Shown: piece after piece, positions 1 to 13,789 of the stretch
Layout: the number at the start of each line of letters is the position of its first letter
Position numbering within the stretch: position 1 is the first letter of the stretch
Source: Phallusia mammillata
Taxonomy: Eukaryota > Chordata > Ascidiacea > Phlebobranchia > Ascidiidae
Length of the DNA stretch: 64,000 nucleotides
Assembly: GCA_003260075.1 (NCBI GenBank)
Contig: QLIY01000131.1
Coordinates: 1-64,000 of the forward strand
Direction of reading: 5' to 3'
Translations under genes and position numbers: made by a program
The notes under the pieces: model-generated
Databases searched by the model: none
What the model was told of the DNA's origin: nothing
Seen by the model: only the letters and a program-made list of their open reading frames with translations

Positions 1-2076
1 CTCCGTGTTTGACTCGTTTGAAGGCTGGGACGAGTTGCCAGAGATAATCGAATGTGGACTCGAAGAGGGAGCCTGGTTCCCTTATGATTGAGAAGTAGAA
101 GGAATCCCCTGGCATCACATCACGCACGGTATCATGGTTGTATCGCATGTGGTGACAGAGAATGTTGAACTTCTGCTTTCCTGTAAACAACCACATGTTG
201 ATATAATAGGGATAGTCGTAGAGTAAAGGACACTCGTACGTCGCTGCGCCCACCCTTAAGCGTTTTGTTCAATTATTTGGACCTGTGTTTGCACAGAGCT
301 GAAATAGGGCTCCTAAACCGACCCAAACCCGAAAAAAAAAAAGTTAGATTTACCAAACTGAACCAATTAACTGATTTTAATTGAGTTGATTTTATTTCGC
401 CGGGCAAAATCGTAGCAGCACAATTGCGCTAAAATATTCAACAGGCCGGAAATAGCTGCGCAAAAAAGCGCTATACAAAGTTGAGGGTACAATTGGTGGA
501 GGGATGGTANGGCCGGAAATAGCTGCGCAAAAAAGCGCTATACAAAGTTGAGGGTACAATTGGTGGAGGGATGGTAGACGCGCTGCAACTATACACCGTT
601 ACTAAAAGCGTTATGTGGCAGTTAAATTAAAATTTAAATTAACAATTTTACCAAACAAATGTAACACAGTGTAAGATCAGGCCTAAATGTGTTGCGTCCT
701 CTTGATTAGAATATTGCAAGACAGACGCACAAATTAAAATAGCTTGCCTTTTCTTGAATTATGTGCTGGTTTAATCCATATGTTAATTATACACGCTTTT
801 ACAGGCCTAAAAAACATAAGTTGTCAACAATATTTTGCTTTTAGTTTTTGAAAGTGATAGCTTAATGTTGTTTATGCTCTCCGTTGTTTATCAAACTTAA
901 ACTCCGAAAACTATAAACGGTTAAAAACAAAATAAGAATTGGATTTACCCGCTAGAGCTGCACGGAAATGACTTAGCAGGCCACACATTCAAATTCAATG
1001 GGCTTTGCGGGCCATACTTAATTAATATTAATTGGTGGCAGGTTGCACACTATATACACATTTACCCAGCTAAGCCAGAAGTCAAATATATCACTGAATT
1101 GATTACCTTTTAGGTCATGAACCGTCCCTGGTTTAAACGCACCGGGAAATCCAAAATCATGCTTGTTGTTTGGCATCGCAAACGTGAGATTGTAATGTGT
1201 CCCGTACCTTAGTAGAATGTTCTGCCAGAAACAAACAAAGTTACGTTCAAAACCTATTTTTCCTCAGTTGCTATATGTTAATAATATGATGTTACAGGCA
1301 ATCGTATGTACACGGTGTGTGATATTCACTTATTATAATAGTGATAGCAAAGGTGTTTTGGCAACCCGTTCGCGTAGTTGCCATATTGGTTGAGATGTGT
1401 TTTGGACTTAAAGATTCATCAAACTTCCAACCAGTACTTCAATGCTAATTATTAATACTGTATACTTTAAACTCAAATCTATAACTGGTTGGCTGGTGGA
1501 TGAAGACTATAATGAACCTTATGCTTATTGATTCAATTTTATGAACACATTTAGTCATTCAAACTGTAAAAAACTATACTTTTTACTGTTGTTTTATGTG
1601 TACTGTTTCACCAGAATGATATCTTTGTGCTTGATTATAGATACTGATGATGCTGAAAATGCGTAAATATATATATGTATCCTAAATTTATAAGGATGTG
1701 TGATTAAATTTGTTTCTAAATTTGAATGCTAATAATTATGTCTAAGTTCGAAAAAACATACCATACTAAAATTTTAATTACCTGTTTTTATATTGGTTTA
1801 AATTTTAATTATATTGGTTAGAATAAGTTTTGGAGTTGGACGAACGAGTAGTTCACTGCTAGCAGTTATGTCCAATTTAAAAAAAAAACATATCGTGCAT
1901 GTATAAAACATATAAGTTTTTTTTACCTGTACTGCTGAACTAGCAGTTTTGTGGGTCTTCAGAAATACGATGTTTTTTCTTCGCATACATTTTGCGTTTT
2001 TTTCGGATGGTAACGAACTTTCTTGGGGGGAACTACTTTCGGTAAAAAGACAAATAACTTTAAACAAACGTGTTTG
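1..2076 (-). CDS. Galactose-3-O-sulfotransferase-like gene, partial (3 exons visible)
   Basis: Golgi-type sulfotransferase family that moves sulfate from PAPS to the 3-position of galactose on glycolipids or glycoproteins. Three minus-strand exons join in phase: 1927-2076, 1107-1221 and 1-243, each with GT-AG borders. The first carries KTHKTASSAVQ, the expected 5'-phosphosulfate-binding motif of the GAL3ST family. The second reads NILLRYGTHYNLTFAMPN, and the third contains FNILCHHMRYN and SFYFSIIREPGSLFESTF, the 3'-phosphate-binding region with its Arg and Ser. The upstream exon with start codon and membrane anchor was not found, and the 3' end lies beyond base 1. The 2076 border rests on a CTCTTAG acceptor and is the least sure. 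Which GAL3ST paralogue this is cannot be told. The 1-243/1107 intron contains an assembly join at 510. Confidence 0.8.
444..576. repeat. Duplicated 66-bp segment around single N (510)
   Basis: Bases 444-509 are repeated at 511-576 with a single N between. This looks like two overlapping contig ends placed side by side, not a biological tandem repeat. It lies in an intron of the sulfotransferase gene. Confidence 0.8.
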
Positions 2077-2269
2077 CTAAGAGTTGCAAGTATGATAGGG
2101 AATTCGAGGCTACGTTTCTTTATTTGGGCCTGACTTTACACTCGGCATTTTTGTCGCAATTTCACCAAATGGAAGTGTAAGAGTGTAAGACATTGATTTT
2201 GATTTCTAGTCCGTTGTATTTGATTTAGTTTTTGTTTTGACAAATCAGTTTGCGAATATTTTAATTTCG

Positions 2270-2272
<3 letters not shown>

Positions 2273-2361
<89 letters not shown>
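2273..2361. other. C-run of 89 nt, probable sized assembly gap
   Basis: An uninterrupted run of 89 C with no related sequence on its two sides. It fits a positive-size gap written as C. Reading frames through it give meaningless poly-Gly. Confidence 0.7.
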
Positions 2362-4888
2362 ATGTGTCCAATTTGAAATGTCACATTTACGATGATTAAT
2401 TTTGTGCTAACCGATATGAGGTGGCGGAATTGTTTTTCATCGGACTTAAAGGAGTCTGAACTCGGACTTAAACTCGGGCAAAACATAAGCAAGTTCAATG
2501 GCCTTTATCACAGTGTATTGTCATTTTTATAACAAAAAACTCACAGTAACTTTTTAGATATCTCGGACGTGTATTTATTTTTAAGCGACGTTGTCGCTTC
2601 CACTTCAAACACTGGTGAAGCTTTGTTTGCCGAATGACTGGTGGTAAAACTAAAACAAAAAAGTTTTTAAAAATGACCAAAGTTTGGGTTGAATTCTGTA
2701 ATAAAATATAAGCTTGAAAAGCGTATCTGCGAAATAGTATTATTTTGTCATTTAGGGTTTAGACTAAACCGCATATTTTTTTAATATGCTGCTTTAAATT
2801 TTTAATCACTACTTTATCATAAAACCTAAAACACTGATCTAAGTTTGCGAAATTTGTTGAAAATGTTTATTTTTATGGGCACTGTTTTGAAAGCATGGCA
2901 TATATGCACTAGATAAATTCTTGTTTTTGTCTTACCTCATTCGCTTTCGGTGGTTTAACTTGTAATTGGTATAGTAGAGAAGGATGCAAATCAACAGAGG
3001 CACAGCAAACCATTTCCATTTTCGAGTATAAAAACAACAGTCTACACGCATTTTTACTTGAAGCTAATTTTTTTAAGCTAACTAGCCAAGTAGTTAAAAA
3101 TTAGACTGTAAAACCAACTAGTAAAGAGTGAAGCTAAGACAATTTTCCCACCAGTTTCAAATTCTAGCTTACAATCCATGCGACTTGACACAAAACAAAG
3201 TTACAGCCCCAACCGAATGTATTAGCTGCCTGTTTGTTATCCTATTTCCACTTACTATAATGACTAATGTTAGATATAATTAACTGTTAGATATAATTGC
3301 AACCTTAACCAAAGTGTTAAGTAGATATACAAAACTTATTCCTGTGCTAAATGGCCTTGACAAACTGCTGGTATACCGTCTTCAGTTGATTTCACAGCTC
3401 AATTATTGTTTAATCATTGCTCTAAAACCCTTTAGCGCAAACAACCTTGTCAAAATTGATTCCATACATATAAAACGTTTTTCAATCGCGGAAATAAAAC
3501 ATAAAACTGTTTGACTAAAACTCTCCGGCTTTAAAATACCAAATTATGCTTAAATCCCAAAAACTGCACTTAGCTTGGATTGAATTTAAGCGGCACAAAC
3601 CCAAATGTTTTGATTAGCATCTGAGAACCTATTCATAACCTAAAACGTCCTTTCCCTGTGTTTCACCACTGTTTTACACGGGATCCCGGAAACTGAATAA
3701 AGCAGCCAGGTATGGTATAACGGTGTTTGCACTCCAACGACTGAACGGTATTGTTTGTGGACTGACAATAAGCCTATTTGTATAGCTTTTGTGCCCCATT
3801 AACCTACTCCAGTCACCACATAAAACTGACCATCGCCTGTAATTTTACTTCAACTGTGATTCGCTTACTTGGGGCAGCTTGTCTTCACGTTGTGGCTAAA
3901 TGTTATTGCTTAATAACATCCCAACACAAAAACAGATCGTATCAAAACCATGCTGATTTAAAAACCGCTCAGTAAGCTTCACCATGTAAAACTTCTAGCT
4001 GTCTCATTGTATGATTGTCAACACTTTCATTTCAGTATACATGGCTTCTAATGCTTTTCCGTAACGTTGTTCGTAGGCGGCCTTTTTCTATGCGATATGT
4101 GCATAAGCTTTCTAATGATTGTTGCTTTTGTGTGGTATTGTATCATTAGAATAAGCACAAGCGTCAGGCCCACACGCATGAGCAATGCCCATCAAAATGC
4201 GAGTAATTTATTAACGTAACTGGCTACTTTTTGTTCAAAACCAAACATTTCTTTTATCTCTATTCATGAAAAGTTAAACCCTGCAATGGCAGTGTATATA
4301 CCACAGTTGTTTTTTTTTGTTAATGCCGACATATGTGTGCCTAGAATAAAGACTTAAAAATACTGGTAACATAAATTTAAATTGCTGCTGCGTCTGTGTT
4401 ATACTATTACCAGCCCAATCCTCTCAAAGCCCAAATATTGCTATAACCAACACCAGATACATGTGGTTCAATACATGCAACGTTTAGGTAATGAGTCAGT
4501 ACAAAATCAAACTATCAACGGAAGCGTACTAATTGTCATGTCGCTGTTCTTGTTCAGAGCTTTGTTCACCTAATTGGTGTTTTTGTTTGTTATCTTTAAT
4601 TAGCGTAGGCTTATGGTTCCAACTAGATCGAAACAGCGTTTCCGTAAAAAAAAACTAAATGAAAACATCATTGGCTTTGGAGGAAATAGGAAATCTAATG
4701 TAACAAAATACCAACGCTTTAATCAACACCAAATTTCAAACAGCCATTGCTCTATAACGGTTTAGCTTGTAAATTTATATTATTCGATGTGACTGTATAG
4801 CTGCCTTTGTACACCAACACGACTATCCATAAGGTTATTACCATTTTCACCTTGCGATATACCGTTGTCTAAGACATCATCTTTAATC

Positions 4889-4889
<1 letters not shown>

Positions 4890-4938
<49 letters not shown>
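4890..4938. other. C-run of 49 nt, probable sized assembly gap
   Basis: Uninterrupted C; flanks are unrelated to each other. Confidence 0.7.
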
Positions 4939-4939
<1 letters not shown>

Positions 4940-5217
4940 ATACTACAAAGGGGCAAAAACCACTAGCGGCATGGAGGTTTCATGAAACGTGACTGAATTG
5001 GGGCTGAGGGATGGGCTAGGAAACACTTGAATGGGTTCTTATTGAAACGACAAAACAAAGCGAGTTTTAAGGGCACACGGGGCGTAATATTTTTCAACTG
5101 TGACCAATCTTTGGTAATATCAGCCCCCTGTTATAATACATAATAGGTGTAGACTTTCACAAATTTCTCTCAAGCTTTACTGTATCTAATATTGCATGGC
5201 ACCCAGTTTTTTTGCAC

Positions 5218-5446
5218 AACCTGTCTTCCCCCTTTAACTAACCTATATTTGTTACTGACACTCATGCATTTATCACTAAACGATTACAGTAAAATATGTA
5301 ACGCCTGTGCTTAACGAATATAACTACCCCCCCCCCCAACCTGTCTTCCCCCTTTAACTAACCTATATTTGTTACTGACACTCATTCATTTATCACTAAA
5401 CCATTACAGTAAAATATGTAACGCCTGTGCTTAACGAATATAACTA
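5218..5446. repeat. 109-bp duplication around an 11-nt C-run (5327-5337)
   Basis: Bases 5218-5326 recur at 5338-5446 with two substitutions. The C-run sits exactly at the join. This is most likely two alleles of one locus placed end to end. Confidence 0.8.
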
Positions 5447-5989
5447 TAACACTACAAATGAACAATAAAAGAATTCTCGTAAGAATTATGGCTCTATACA
5501 GTTAATAATGGATTCGTTTTCCTGCCCTCTTTCCGTTCTTATTTCGAGAATCGACTTCGAAAAAATGCTTCCAGAATGGCTCACACATAATAGCCAAAAC
5601 ACATCAAGCACAAAACACGATAAGAAGCAACTTGACGAAGTGATGCACACTTAGCGTGAAGCACCCTTTAAGATCACGTGATCTGACCAGATATACCATC
5701 AAGAATTGATAATGTTTTGAGTACGACGGGCAAGCATTCAAACGGAAATTAAGTAAATCCTAAGATTGCTGGTTGCCTTTGCGACACAATGCTTTTTATT
5801 AAGTCGCATAATCAAGACCTTATATCCAGGATGGAATTATAACGTAAATTCCAAAGCAATATCCCTGCTGTAGCGCTTATCTACCGACAGTAATACCAAT
5901 AATTTTAATATCTAACTGTTTGTAAAAACTACATTTCTTTCATTTGGATTTAAACAAATATAGGGTTAAAGTTGCGAGAGTTGTTCGGT

Positions 5990-6130
5990 ACAAAAATTTC
6001 TCGCTGCTAAAATCAGGGAGTCGAATCGGAACTGAACCCGAACCCGCGAACCGGTTTGAGCGGTTAATTTCATTAAACTCGAACCGAAACCGAACCGCTA
6101 ATTACGATTTTGTAAACAAGTATCGGTTAA
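5990..6130. repeat. TCGGAACTGAACCCGAACC-type dispersed repeat
   Basis: A stretch starting at a GGGAGTCGAATCG motif and rich in GAACCG/CGAACC words. Similar word-rich DNA occurs at 62219-62315 and around 48585-48900. The element class and true ends are not resolved. Confidence 0.45.
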
Positions 6131-6283
6131 AATAATTTCGTTGACAAATACTGTTTGAAACTAGAAGTGTGACTTTACAAGTTGAAACTTACATCTTGCT
6201 CTAACGTACATCTGTGCCAATTCAAAGAAAAATATTAGAAATGCATTTTTATTTGTTGGTATAATTGCTATATTGCACTATTA

Positions 6284-6565
6284 CAGTGGTTCTCAAGTCT
6301 CAACCAGGGTTCATGCCCCCTCCAGGGGGGCACGAGCTGTGTTCTGGGGGGTCACGGGTGTAGATTCACAAGAAACACCCACTAAAAGCAATTTTCTTTT
6401 TAACTTTATTCCCTAATTTAATCGACTATCTCACATACTATTTGTCTATATTGAGGTTTTTACGATTAGGGATTCTTGTTTACTCCATTCGACCTGTTTG
6501 AAGCCGAAATTAGTGCCAAATTTCAACACGAGATTGCTATTTACATTCACATTTTTTAAGGGGGG
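6284..6565. mobile_element. hAT-type element, left end visible
   Basis: Begins with CAGTGGTTCTCAAG, the classic start of many non-autonomous hAT (Charlie-like) elements, followed by a GGGGGGCACG region. A matching right terminus and target-site duplication were not found, so the right border is approximate. Confidence 0.4.
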
Positions 6566-6777
6566 CACGCGACCTACGAAAAAGCATCGGTTAACGCCAT
6601 TTCGTTGGCAAATACTGTTTGAATCCAAAAATGTGCTTTTACAAGTTGAAACTTCTTGCTCTAACGTACATCTGTGTCAATTTATAGAAAAATATTAAGC
6701 TCGGAATGTATTTTTGTTTGTTCGTTATAGTGGACGATACACTGGGTAGGCGTATATTCGTTTATGTATGGGCGACC

Positions 6778-7026
6778 CAGTGGTGGGATTCAGCCGGTTC
6801 GCACCGGTTCTACGGAACCGTCTGTGATAATAATTACTAAATACAAACACTGTTGGGATTCAGCCGGTTCGTACCGGTTCTATAGAACCGTCCACTAAAT
6901 TTTATGAGATCAGCGAACCGGTTAGCATTACTGGTTACTGTCAACGGACTTTTTGTAACAGAACCAGCTGAAAAATATGACTTTTGTGATAGAACTGGCT
7001 GACAAAAAAATTGAATCCCACCACTG
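6778..7026. mobile_element. Complete non-autonomous hAT element (249 bp)
   Basis: Starts CAGTGGTGGGATTCAGCC and ends with the inverted form TTGAATCCCACCACTG. A perfect 8-bp target-site duplication GGGCGACC flanks it (6770-6777 and 7027-7034), which is diagnostic of hAT insertion. Inside are two copies of a CCGGTTC...GGTTCTA module. It has no coding capacity. Confidence 0.92.
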
Positions 7027-9075
7027 GGGCGACCTATGTGAACAAGTATCGGTTAAAGTCATTTCGTTGTCAAATACTGTTTTGAAACCGCTTTTGCGTT
7101 CGGGCTCGCCTTGCTGCTGAACCCTCGAGCGTCACCTCTGTCTTCATTGCCTTAATAAAAGAATTCGTTATTTTGGCTCTTTGGTGCCTTGGGCTTGGAA
7201 TAAGCGCGAGGAAAAGGGGCATACAGAACCGTTTCAGGAATTTAAGCGATCGCCATGGGCGTCCCCAAGATAAAACACAGGGGAGGGCAATACTATCGTC
7301 ACATCGCTGGTTGATCAACGGCATTTCATAACAAAAATCATCCGACAGTGCTACTCATCCTTGCCAATCCCAAAGTAGCAAAATAGTACAATAAATACAA
7401 TATCAACTGTCACTGAAGTAGGTAGTAGGTTGGCAATGACGTATAATAATATGCTTGTTAGCGAGCTATTGTTAAGTAATAATGTTAGATTCATTTAATT
7501 TGTTGTAAAACTTCCTGTTCTGTTACAGCTTGTATTGGGCGTGTTTAACAGGGTGGAGTCCCATGACGTCTTCAATTTACGTTATCGGAATAGTTTTTGT
7601 TTAACACTGTGTGAATGTTTATCATGTTTTGTTTTAAGTTGCAGATTTTTCGACCGTTTGCGTTTTTCATTTCTTCCAGGCGCGCGCCCCCTCTTGCCCC
7701 CCGCTGCGGACGACCATGGCGATCGCCCCTGCTGTGTTGTCTTGGCGCATAGTGTCACACACTCTTCCAATTAAAAGGCAGCGCAACATTATCGTTATTG
7801 TTTGGTACAAATATTTCTCGTTGCTAAAATGCATCAACTCAATGCAAGAGGCAAAATAGTTCCAATTTTTGTCTAGCTGGCCTGAACACCTTATACACCC
7901 GATTTATCGACAAATCGTCGATTTAATTTAGCTGTGGTAAGCGAAAAATGCGGTTCAGGAAGAAAAAAATTGGTTCCCCCTTCGGTTGTTTAATTTGTGC
8001 TTTGAATGGTTCCGTAAATTTGTTCTTTGTTATAAGCAGTTATTTTTCTTCAAAAACAGGTTCATATTTATGAATAATAAAACCGTGTTATAAGTGGTGC
8101 GTTTTTGGGAAAGAAACAATATAAACATAACCTCATTCACCTAAAACACTCAAAACACGCTTGTAGGTTTAACAAAACTTAAAAATTTTAACTGTGAGGC
8201 AATGTTTTCGTGAAAACGCTGCATAAATCGCGCTTTCAGAAATTAAAACAGCACGGACCAATTTCATGATAAACAAATTCTGTTTCAGTTACTGATTGGT
8301 TGCAGAAAGGATAGCTTGGGCGTATGTGTTAAAGGTTTTTCGAAAAGTACTTTAATATTGTAAGTGTTTTTGGTTGACATTTTTCAGTTTTTGCCACTGG
8401 AAATTGCCATTTGCACAAGCAAAATTAAAATGGTACAAAAACATAGTTTAAAGCAGGGTAGAAAAAGTGTAAGCCCCTGCTATTGAGTTTAAAGAATAGA
8501 GCTTTCCTAAATAAATTTAATAACCAGCAGTCCTCACTTTTGGGATACACATGGTAAATTAAATATGTGGCAACATAGTTCAGAAGTGTTTGATTGTTAT
8601 GGTTGTGCTAATAAATCTGTCTCATAAATGATTACTTGAGTGTACATTAGTACATACATGTCTTTAAATCATATTTTTGTGTTTCTCCTTCAAAAATTAT
8701 GTGCTGACTTGCTTTAAAAAAGATTAAAAATTCAGTTTCTGACCTGATAGCAGAAGATATAATTACACTTTAATTAATCATTTATTTAAAAGATCACTGC
8801 CATTATGTAATGTAATATTGTCTCACCCACCACATATCAGGTACTCATTGCCCAATGCTGTTGTTTTTTGTTCTTGGCTTTACAATTTTGATTGTATTTT
8901 ATAAAATTGCCAATTATTTTTTTGCAATAAAATAGCTTTGTTCTGTCGTCATATTGCCTTTAAGGAGTAAGATGTGTTATAAGCTTTGCACTAACAACAT
9001 GTTTAAACACTTGTTTTTTATAGGTTTTGTATACGAATAGTTTTGGACACAGAATTTTATAAAGTAATCTTCAAC

Positions 9076-11205
9076 ATGGCTTATCAACAGCAACCACAGG
9101 TGCAGTAAAATATTTGTAAAAATTATGATCACTCATTTCCATTTGGTATTCTGGTGTAAAAAATTACTTCCTGAAATTGTAAATTTGCGAGTTCAATTTG
9201 GGTTGGCAGTAAGCACATTTATAAGCACATTTATAAGCAACCACTGGCATGCTTGACAAAGGTGATTACTCGTGACTTAAAGAATAAAATGCTTGTTTTA
9301 AGTTTGATATGTATGTCAGAGTCACAGGAATTAGAGGCTTTAGGACTTTAATTTACAGTTGGAAACAGCTGGCACTATTGCATACAAACATGTTGTTATG
9401 CTGCCCATGTCATTCATGTATATGAAATAACAATAAAACCGTCTGATGTTGTCAACTGTTTGTATTTTGTAGGAACTGTAAAATTGCATACATCAAAATT
9501 TATTGACAAATTCAGAACCTAGACTGGAAAATGTGCCAAATATGTGTTTCTAAAAAGCACTTAACCATAGCTAGTAAACTGGTCAAAGTCCAGGTAGAGA
9601 TTAAAAACAACAAATGCAAACATAGGTATTGATTTTACATGTATACACAACCAGATTTCCAGAAATAATTCTCTTAAGATTGTTTTTCTCGCATCTAGAA
9701 TAATTGAATAGCCTTATATTTGGACTCCTTTTTTAATAGGAAACTGGTGGTACATGTATGAAGCAATTGTGCCTAAACAATGCTTGTGTATACTTTCAAA
9801 GCACTAGAAATTCAAAAGGTCCAATGCTACATAAAATGTTTTTTACAAGGAATCAAAGGCAGTGAAATGTTTTTTTCTTTGTTGGATTTTTAGATTCCCC
9901 CAGCAGTTGTTCAATGGTTTCGATCGGTGGATGTTGATGGCACAGGAACAATATCTGCTATTGAGTTGCAACAAGCTTTAACAAACAATGATTGGAGTCA
10001 TTTCCAACTTAACACTTGTTATCAAATGATAAGTAAGTAAATCTACTGTTTAACTTGGTAAAACATATCTATGTATTTTTAGGCAATAATACTGTGGTTT
10101 TTATCTTTGCTGAAGTAAACCTATTTAATTGACAAATGTTGTAACAAATTGTCAATTTTTGGCTAAGTAACAAAATTATATGTCACTTTTTTAAGTATAG
10201 CCATATTGATTTGTGGTTACAGTGTGAATATTTTGTTTCATGCTCATTTAAATAACTGGAATGCAGTTTGGAGCAGGGTCCAAAATACTTTTCATGTTTT
10301 TGAATTTCCATGCCTTTAATGCAAATGTCTCAACAAATCTTCGCTCTTGATATGGAAACCATTGGCACTTTTTCAATAATTGACATCTGCATGTATTATA
10401 TGTTGGTCAATTTTTATGAGACCTACTGGATAACATCTAAACTGTCTATCAGCATATGTAGCTTGCATGTCTATAAAAGCCATACATGTTGATATTCGCA
10501 GAGAGTGTTTTGATTGCTCAAGCACACTAAAAATTTGACACCAGCTCCTTTGCGATTAGACTAAATCTGGCATTATCTTCAGTGGTTTAGTGTTTAAGGT
10601 TAAACATACTCACCTTTTACCATTTCAATATATTTTTCAGCTTTGTTTGATCGAACGTACACAGGGCAAATTAACATGTACGATTTTCACTCACTGACAA
10701 ATTTTCTCAACCAGTGGCGACAAGTGTTTGATGCAAATGACCAAGATCGGTCTGGGACGATCAGTGAACATGAGTTGCATGCAAGTGGGTGCAAAGACTT
10801 TTTACCCTTTTGTAACACATGTTTAATCATGAAAATAACAACCTAAATAGACGTAAAAAGCGACATGCTTCATTTTCCATCCTTTTATTTATCAATAAAC
10901 TTATGAACAGATCTGTACATAGTGTTCCTAACACATGTTTTTTCCATTTTGATTTACTAAATATGTATATTTTTTCAGCATTCGGCAGAATTGGATTTAA
11001 TCTCTCCCCCAACTTTGTGCGAATGGCAATGTGGCGTTACGACACACTAAACAGAAGATGTCTTACCTTCGAGGGATTTATTAACTGCTGCCTCATGCTA
11101 CAATCGCTTACACGGGACTTTCAACAGCGAGACACAGCAAAACAAGGAAGTGCTCAGATCGGTTACGATGATTTCATGTGTATGGCAATCAACAATCTTA
11201 AGTGA
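9076..11205 (+). CDS. PEF1: Penta-EF-hand protein, peflin type
   Basis: Calcium-binding adaptor; peflin pairs with PDCD6/ALG-2, for example in ER-to-Golgi coat regulation. Four exons join in phase: 9076-9099, 9894-10032, 10641-10784, 10979-11205, giving 177 residues. EF1 is DVDGTGTISAIE and EF3 is DQDRSGTISEHE, both with good loop residues; EF2 is DRTYTGQINMYD. EF4 and EF5 are degenerate. The C-terminal RDTAKQGSAQIGYDDF resembles peflin more than PDCD6, as does LSPNFVRMAMWRYD. The N-terminus is only MAYQQQPQ, lacking the long Gly/Pro-rich nonapeptide region of vertebrate peflin, so overall length is closer to PDCD6. The first exon donor (CAG/GTGCAG) is weak, and a further N-terminal exon in the 9.1-9.9 kb intron cannot be excluded. 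Confidence 0.85.
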
Positions 11206-13789
11206 CAGGTCATCCCTGGAATTAGGTGTTTTAAAGTCACAAAGCGTAGAACGTTGGAACCTTGAATTTCCAAACACTAGACACATACTTTAAATTAATA
11301 TACAAAGTATTGAGACAGTATAAAAACAGCAACTGTTGAAAAAAAGCATGTACTAGCTTTCTGTCATTTTTGTTGTTGATTAACTTCGTTTTGCAGTTTA
11401 GAAAAACTGTACACATACAAAACACTGTGTGTGTAGTATTACAATCTAAACTTGAATGACCCCAATAACTCTAATACAGAGATCAGCATTTTGTTCGTCT
11501 GCAGTCATACACAATTTATCAACGAAATCTGTTTTTACTTTCTGAGGAGTGTTGCAGTGTTACAACTGCCTTAAAAAGTAAATTATATGTAATTTGCATC
11601 ATGGATACATTGCAATATTGTAGTGTGTTTTAAGATCCCTGTAATTTTGTTGAATTTTTTTAATCTTACTGTTGTTTGTTTAATGTTGAGCATGATACAG
11701 AAACTTAAAGTCAGCACACTATATTATATGCTAAATACTTTTAACACAGAAACCTTCTTTAGCGCAATGTTTTTATTTCAATAGTTGTATCTAGATTTTG
11801 TTTGTACTTTGCTAAATTGTCAATTTATGGATATCTATTTTGGCTTATGTTTGTGTTCTTGCGGTGCTTAAACAGTTTTTCTGAACCCTGTGGCAAAGTG
11901 GGTACTGTAGCTATTCGGTTGTTTTGAGTGTGTCAAGTTGTGGGGATTTGTGGCTCGTACATCAAATTTGGGTAAAATACCCTTCCAGCATTTGTACTTA
12001 AATCATTTGCAATTTTTCGGCGAATGTTAAAACTATTTCAGCAGTATCCTGTATCAAACATTGTTGTTCCGAATTTTGAAGTCTTCATGTACAATTGTAC
12101 CCAAGTTCTTTGGCACAGTTTTAAACATATTGATAAGTTCAATTTCCATGCCATGTTTCATTCGTTTTGTATTGCAAAAACAGCACATCTAATTAATGTG
12201 AAGCAATATGTATTAGGCAATCAAGAAGTATATGCTCGTTATAAAATTTGACATGATGCTAAACGATTCTTACCTTGTTAAGGTGTGCTAAAAGTCTTAA
12301 TTTACTGAAAGCTATATGTGTTGAAACTTTTGCATTCTGTTTCCCTTGGTATTCCTTCAATTGAAAACATGTATTTTTTACTTGTTAAAATTTTTGATCT
12401 TATAAACAAGTTAAGACATCTGTTAACATATCAATGATCGAACTAAAGTGGGTTACATGTTCAGAAGCTTTGGAAACAGCTAACCGTTCAACTGGTGTAT
12501 CATTTAATTTTTCACTTCAATTTATTTTATGATTACAGGTGATATAGGGATGTTGTAGGTTTGTGTTAAGTGCTGTATCAATGGATTACATTCGGCTTGA
12601 AATGGGACATTCCAAATGTGGCAGATTACAAGTAGTACTTGCAATGAGTGTTCACATGACTCTGGTTGGTCCCGGCTCTGGAATCTAAATAGTTTTACAA
12701 TTATTATAGGCTACAAGTACAAGTGTAGAACTTATTTTCAATCAACCAAATTTGCATTTAACTGGAGTTTGTGTCAATTTATTTACATAACTTACTTAAT
12801 GTTCCGAAGTTTCATTGAAGTAGAGAGAGTTGGAAAGCAATTTGTGCCAGGGCAGTGCCACCTGAGGACCATGGGCTAAATGTGGCCCATCTAAAAGTAG
12901 ATGTTTGGCTGGTAGTAAAGTATGGAGATTCGATAAAGTGTTGGCTTCAAAACTGTTATGATGCAGTCCTAACATGCAATTTGTTTTCGGTTCAATAATA
13001 GCAACTGACAGGAGACAAATCCTTTTATCCAGGACATGACAATAATGTCAGAATCATTTTTTGTACATTGTTTTTTAAATGTAAGTCGGTTTGATAAAAA
13101 TCAGCTTTTTTAGATAAAGTTTGACACATGGTCTTATCTGGATAATTATTTTGGTCCTAAAAAAATATTTGCACATCCCTGCTTTGTCCCATAAAAATGA
13201 AACTGTAATGTGCAAACAAACCATCAGGATAGTATCTGAATGCTGGCTAATGCTAAAAATGGGTTTAACCATTTATCAATTATCATTTTTGGTGATGTGC
13301 GTTTATTTTGTTACTATGGAGCTAAATATAATTCTAATTTTTGTTATACTTGCACTGCTGCATGCATGAGTGTAACTGCCAAATTTTAATACATTTGCAC
13401 TGCTGCATTCATTTTGTTGTTCTTCCTTGCTGTCTGTAAAATAATTTTGGTTCAAATCTCCGGACTCAAGAACACAATAAATTACACAATAAATTTACAC
13501 ATCTCCTAGATTTACAATTGCAGCAGGCAAGAAATAAGTTTCAAAATTGATAGTGGTTTGTAAAACATCTCCGCTGACATGCACAATAGTCCGCAATTTA
13601 ATATCTTGTTGACCAAATGTTTTCAATTTTAACTAAACTATATAGTGTGTGACTAACTTTCTTAAACGTTTATTTGCAGTTGCTTTAAGACACCATGAAT
13701 GTGATAGCTTAGTTTTGTAGCACACTTTTTATTTGAATCACTGTGAAACTTAGCGGACAAATAGGACTTGGATTTTTATCAAGGACAAC
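11206..13789. other. Intergenic, PEF1 to DNAAF3
   Basis: AT-rich DNA between two same-strand genes. Presumably holds the PEF1 3'UTR and the DNAAF3 promoter. No repeat structure, RNA gene or coding exon was recognised. Confidence 0.5.

Larger units (their letters stand above)
2077..9075. other. Gene-poor interval with repeats and gaps
   Basis: No convincing coding exon was seen between the sulfotransferase exon and the penta-EF-hand gene. The stretch holds two long C-runs (2273-2361, 4890-4938), a gap-flanking duplication near 5330, a TCGGGTTCGG-type repeat near 6000-6130, and hAT-type elements at 6284 and 6778. The missing 5' exons of the sulfotransferase gene may lie here, unrecognised. Short reading frames in the interval show no family signature. 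Confidence 0.5.

Noticed and set aside
2136-2498. Open frame with long poly-Gly
   Set aside because: It exists only because an 89-nt C-run, probably a gap, is read as codons.
7070-7770. Opposed GCGATCGCCATGG motifs at about 7247 and 7713
   Set aside because: They suggest an inverted repeat, but similarity is short and no element ends or duplications were found.
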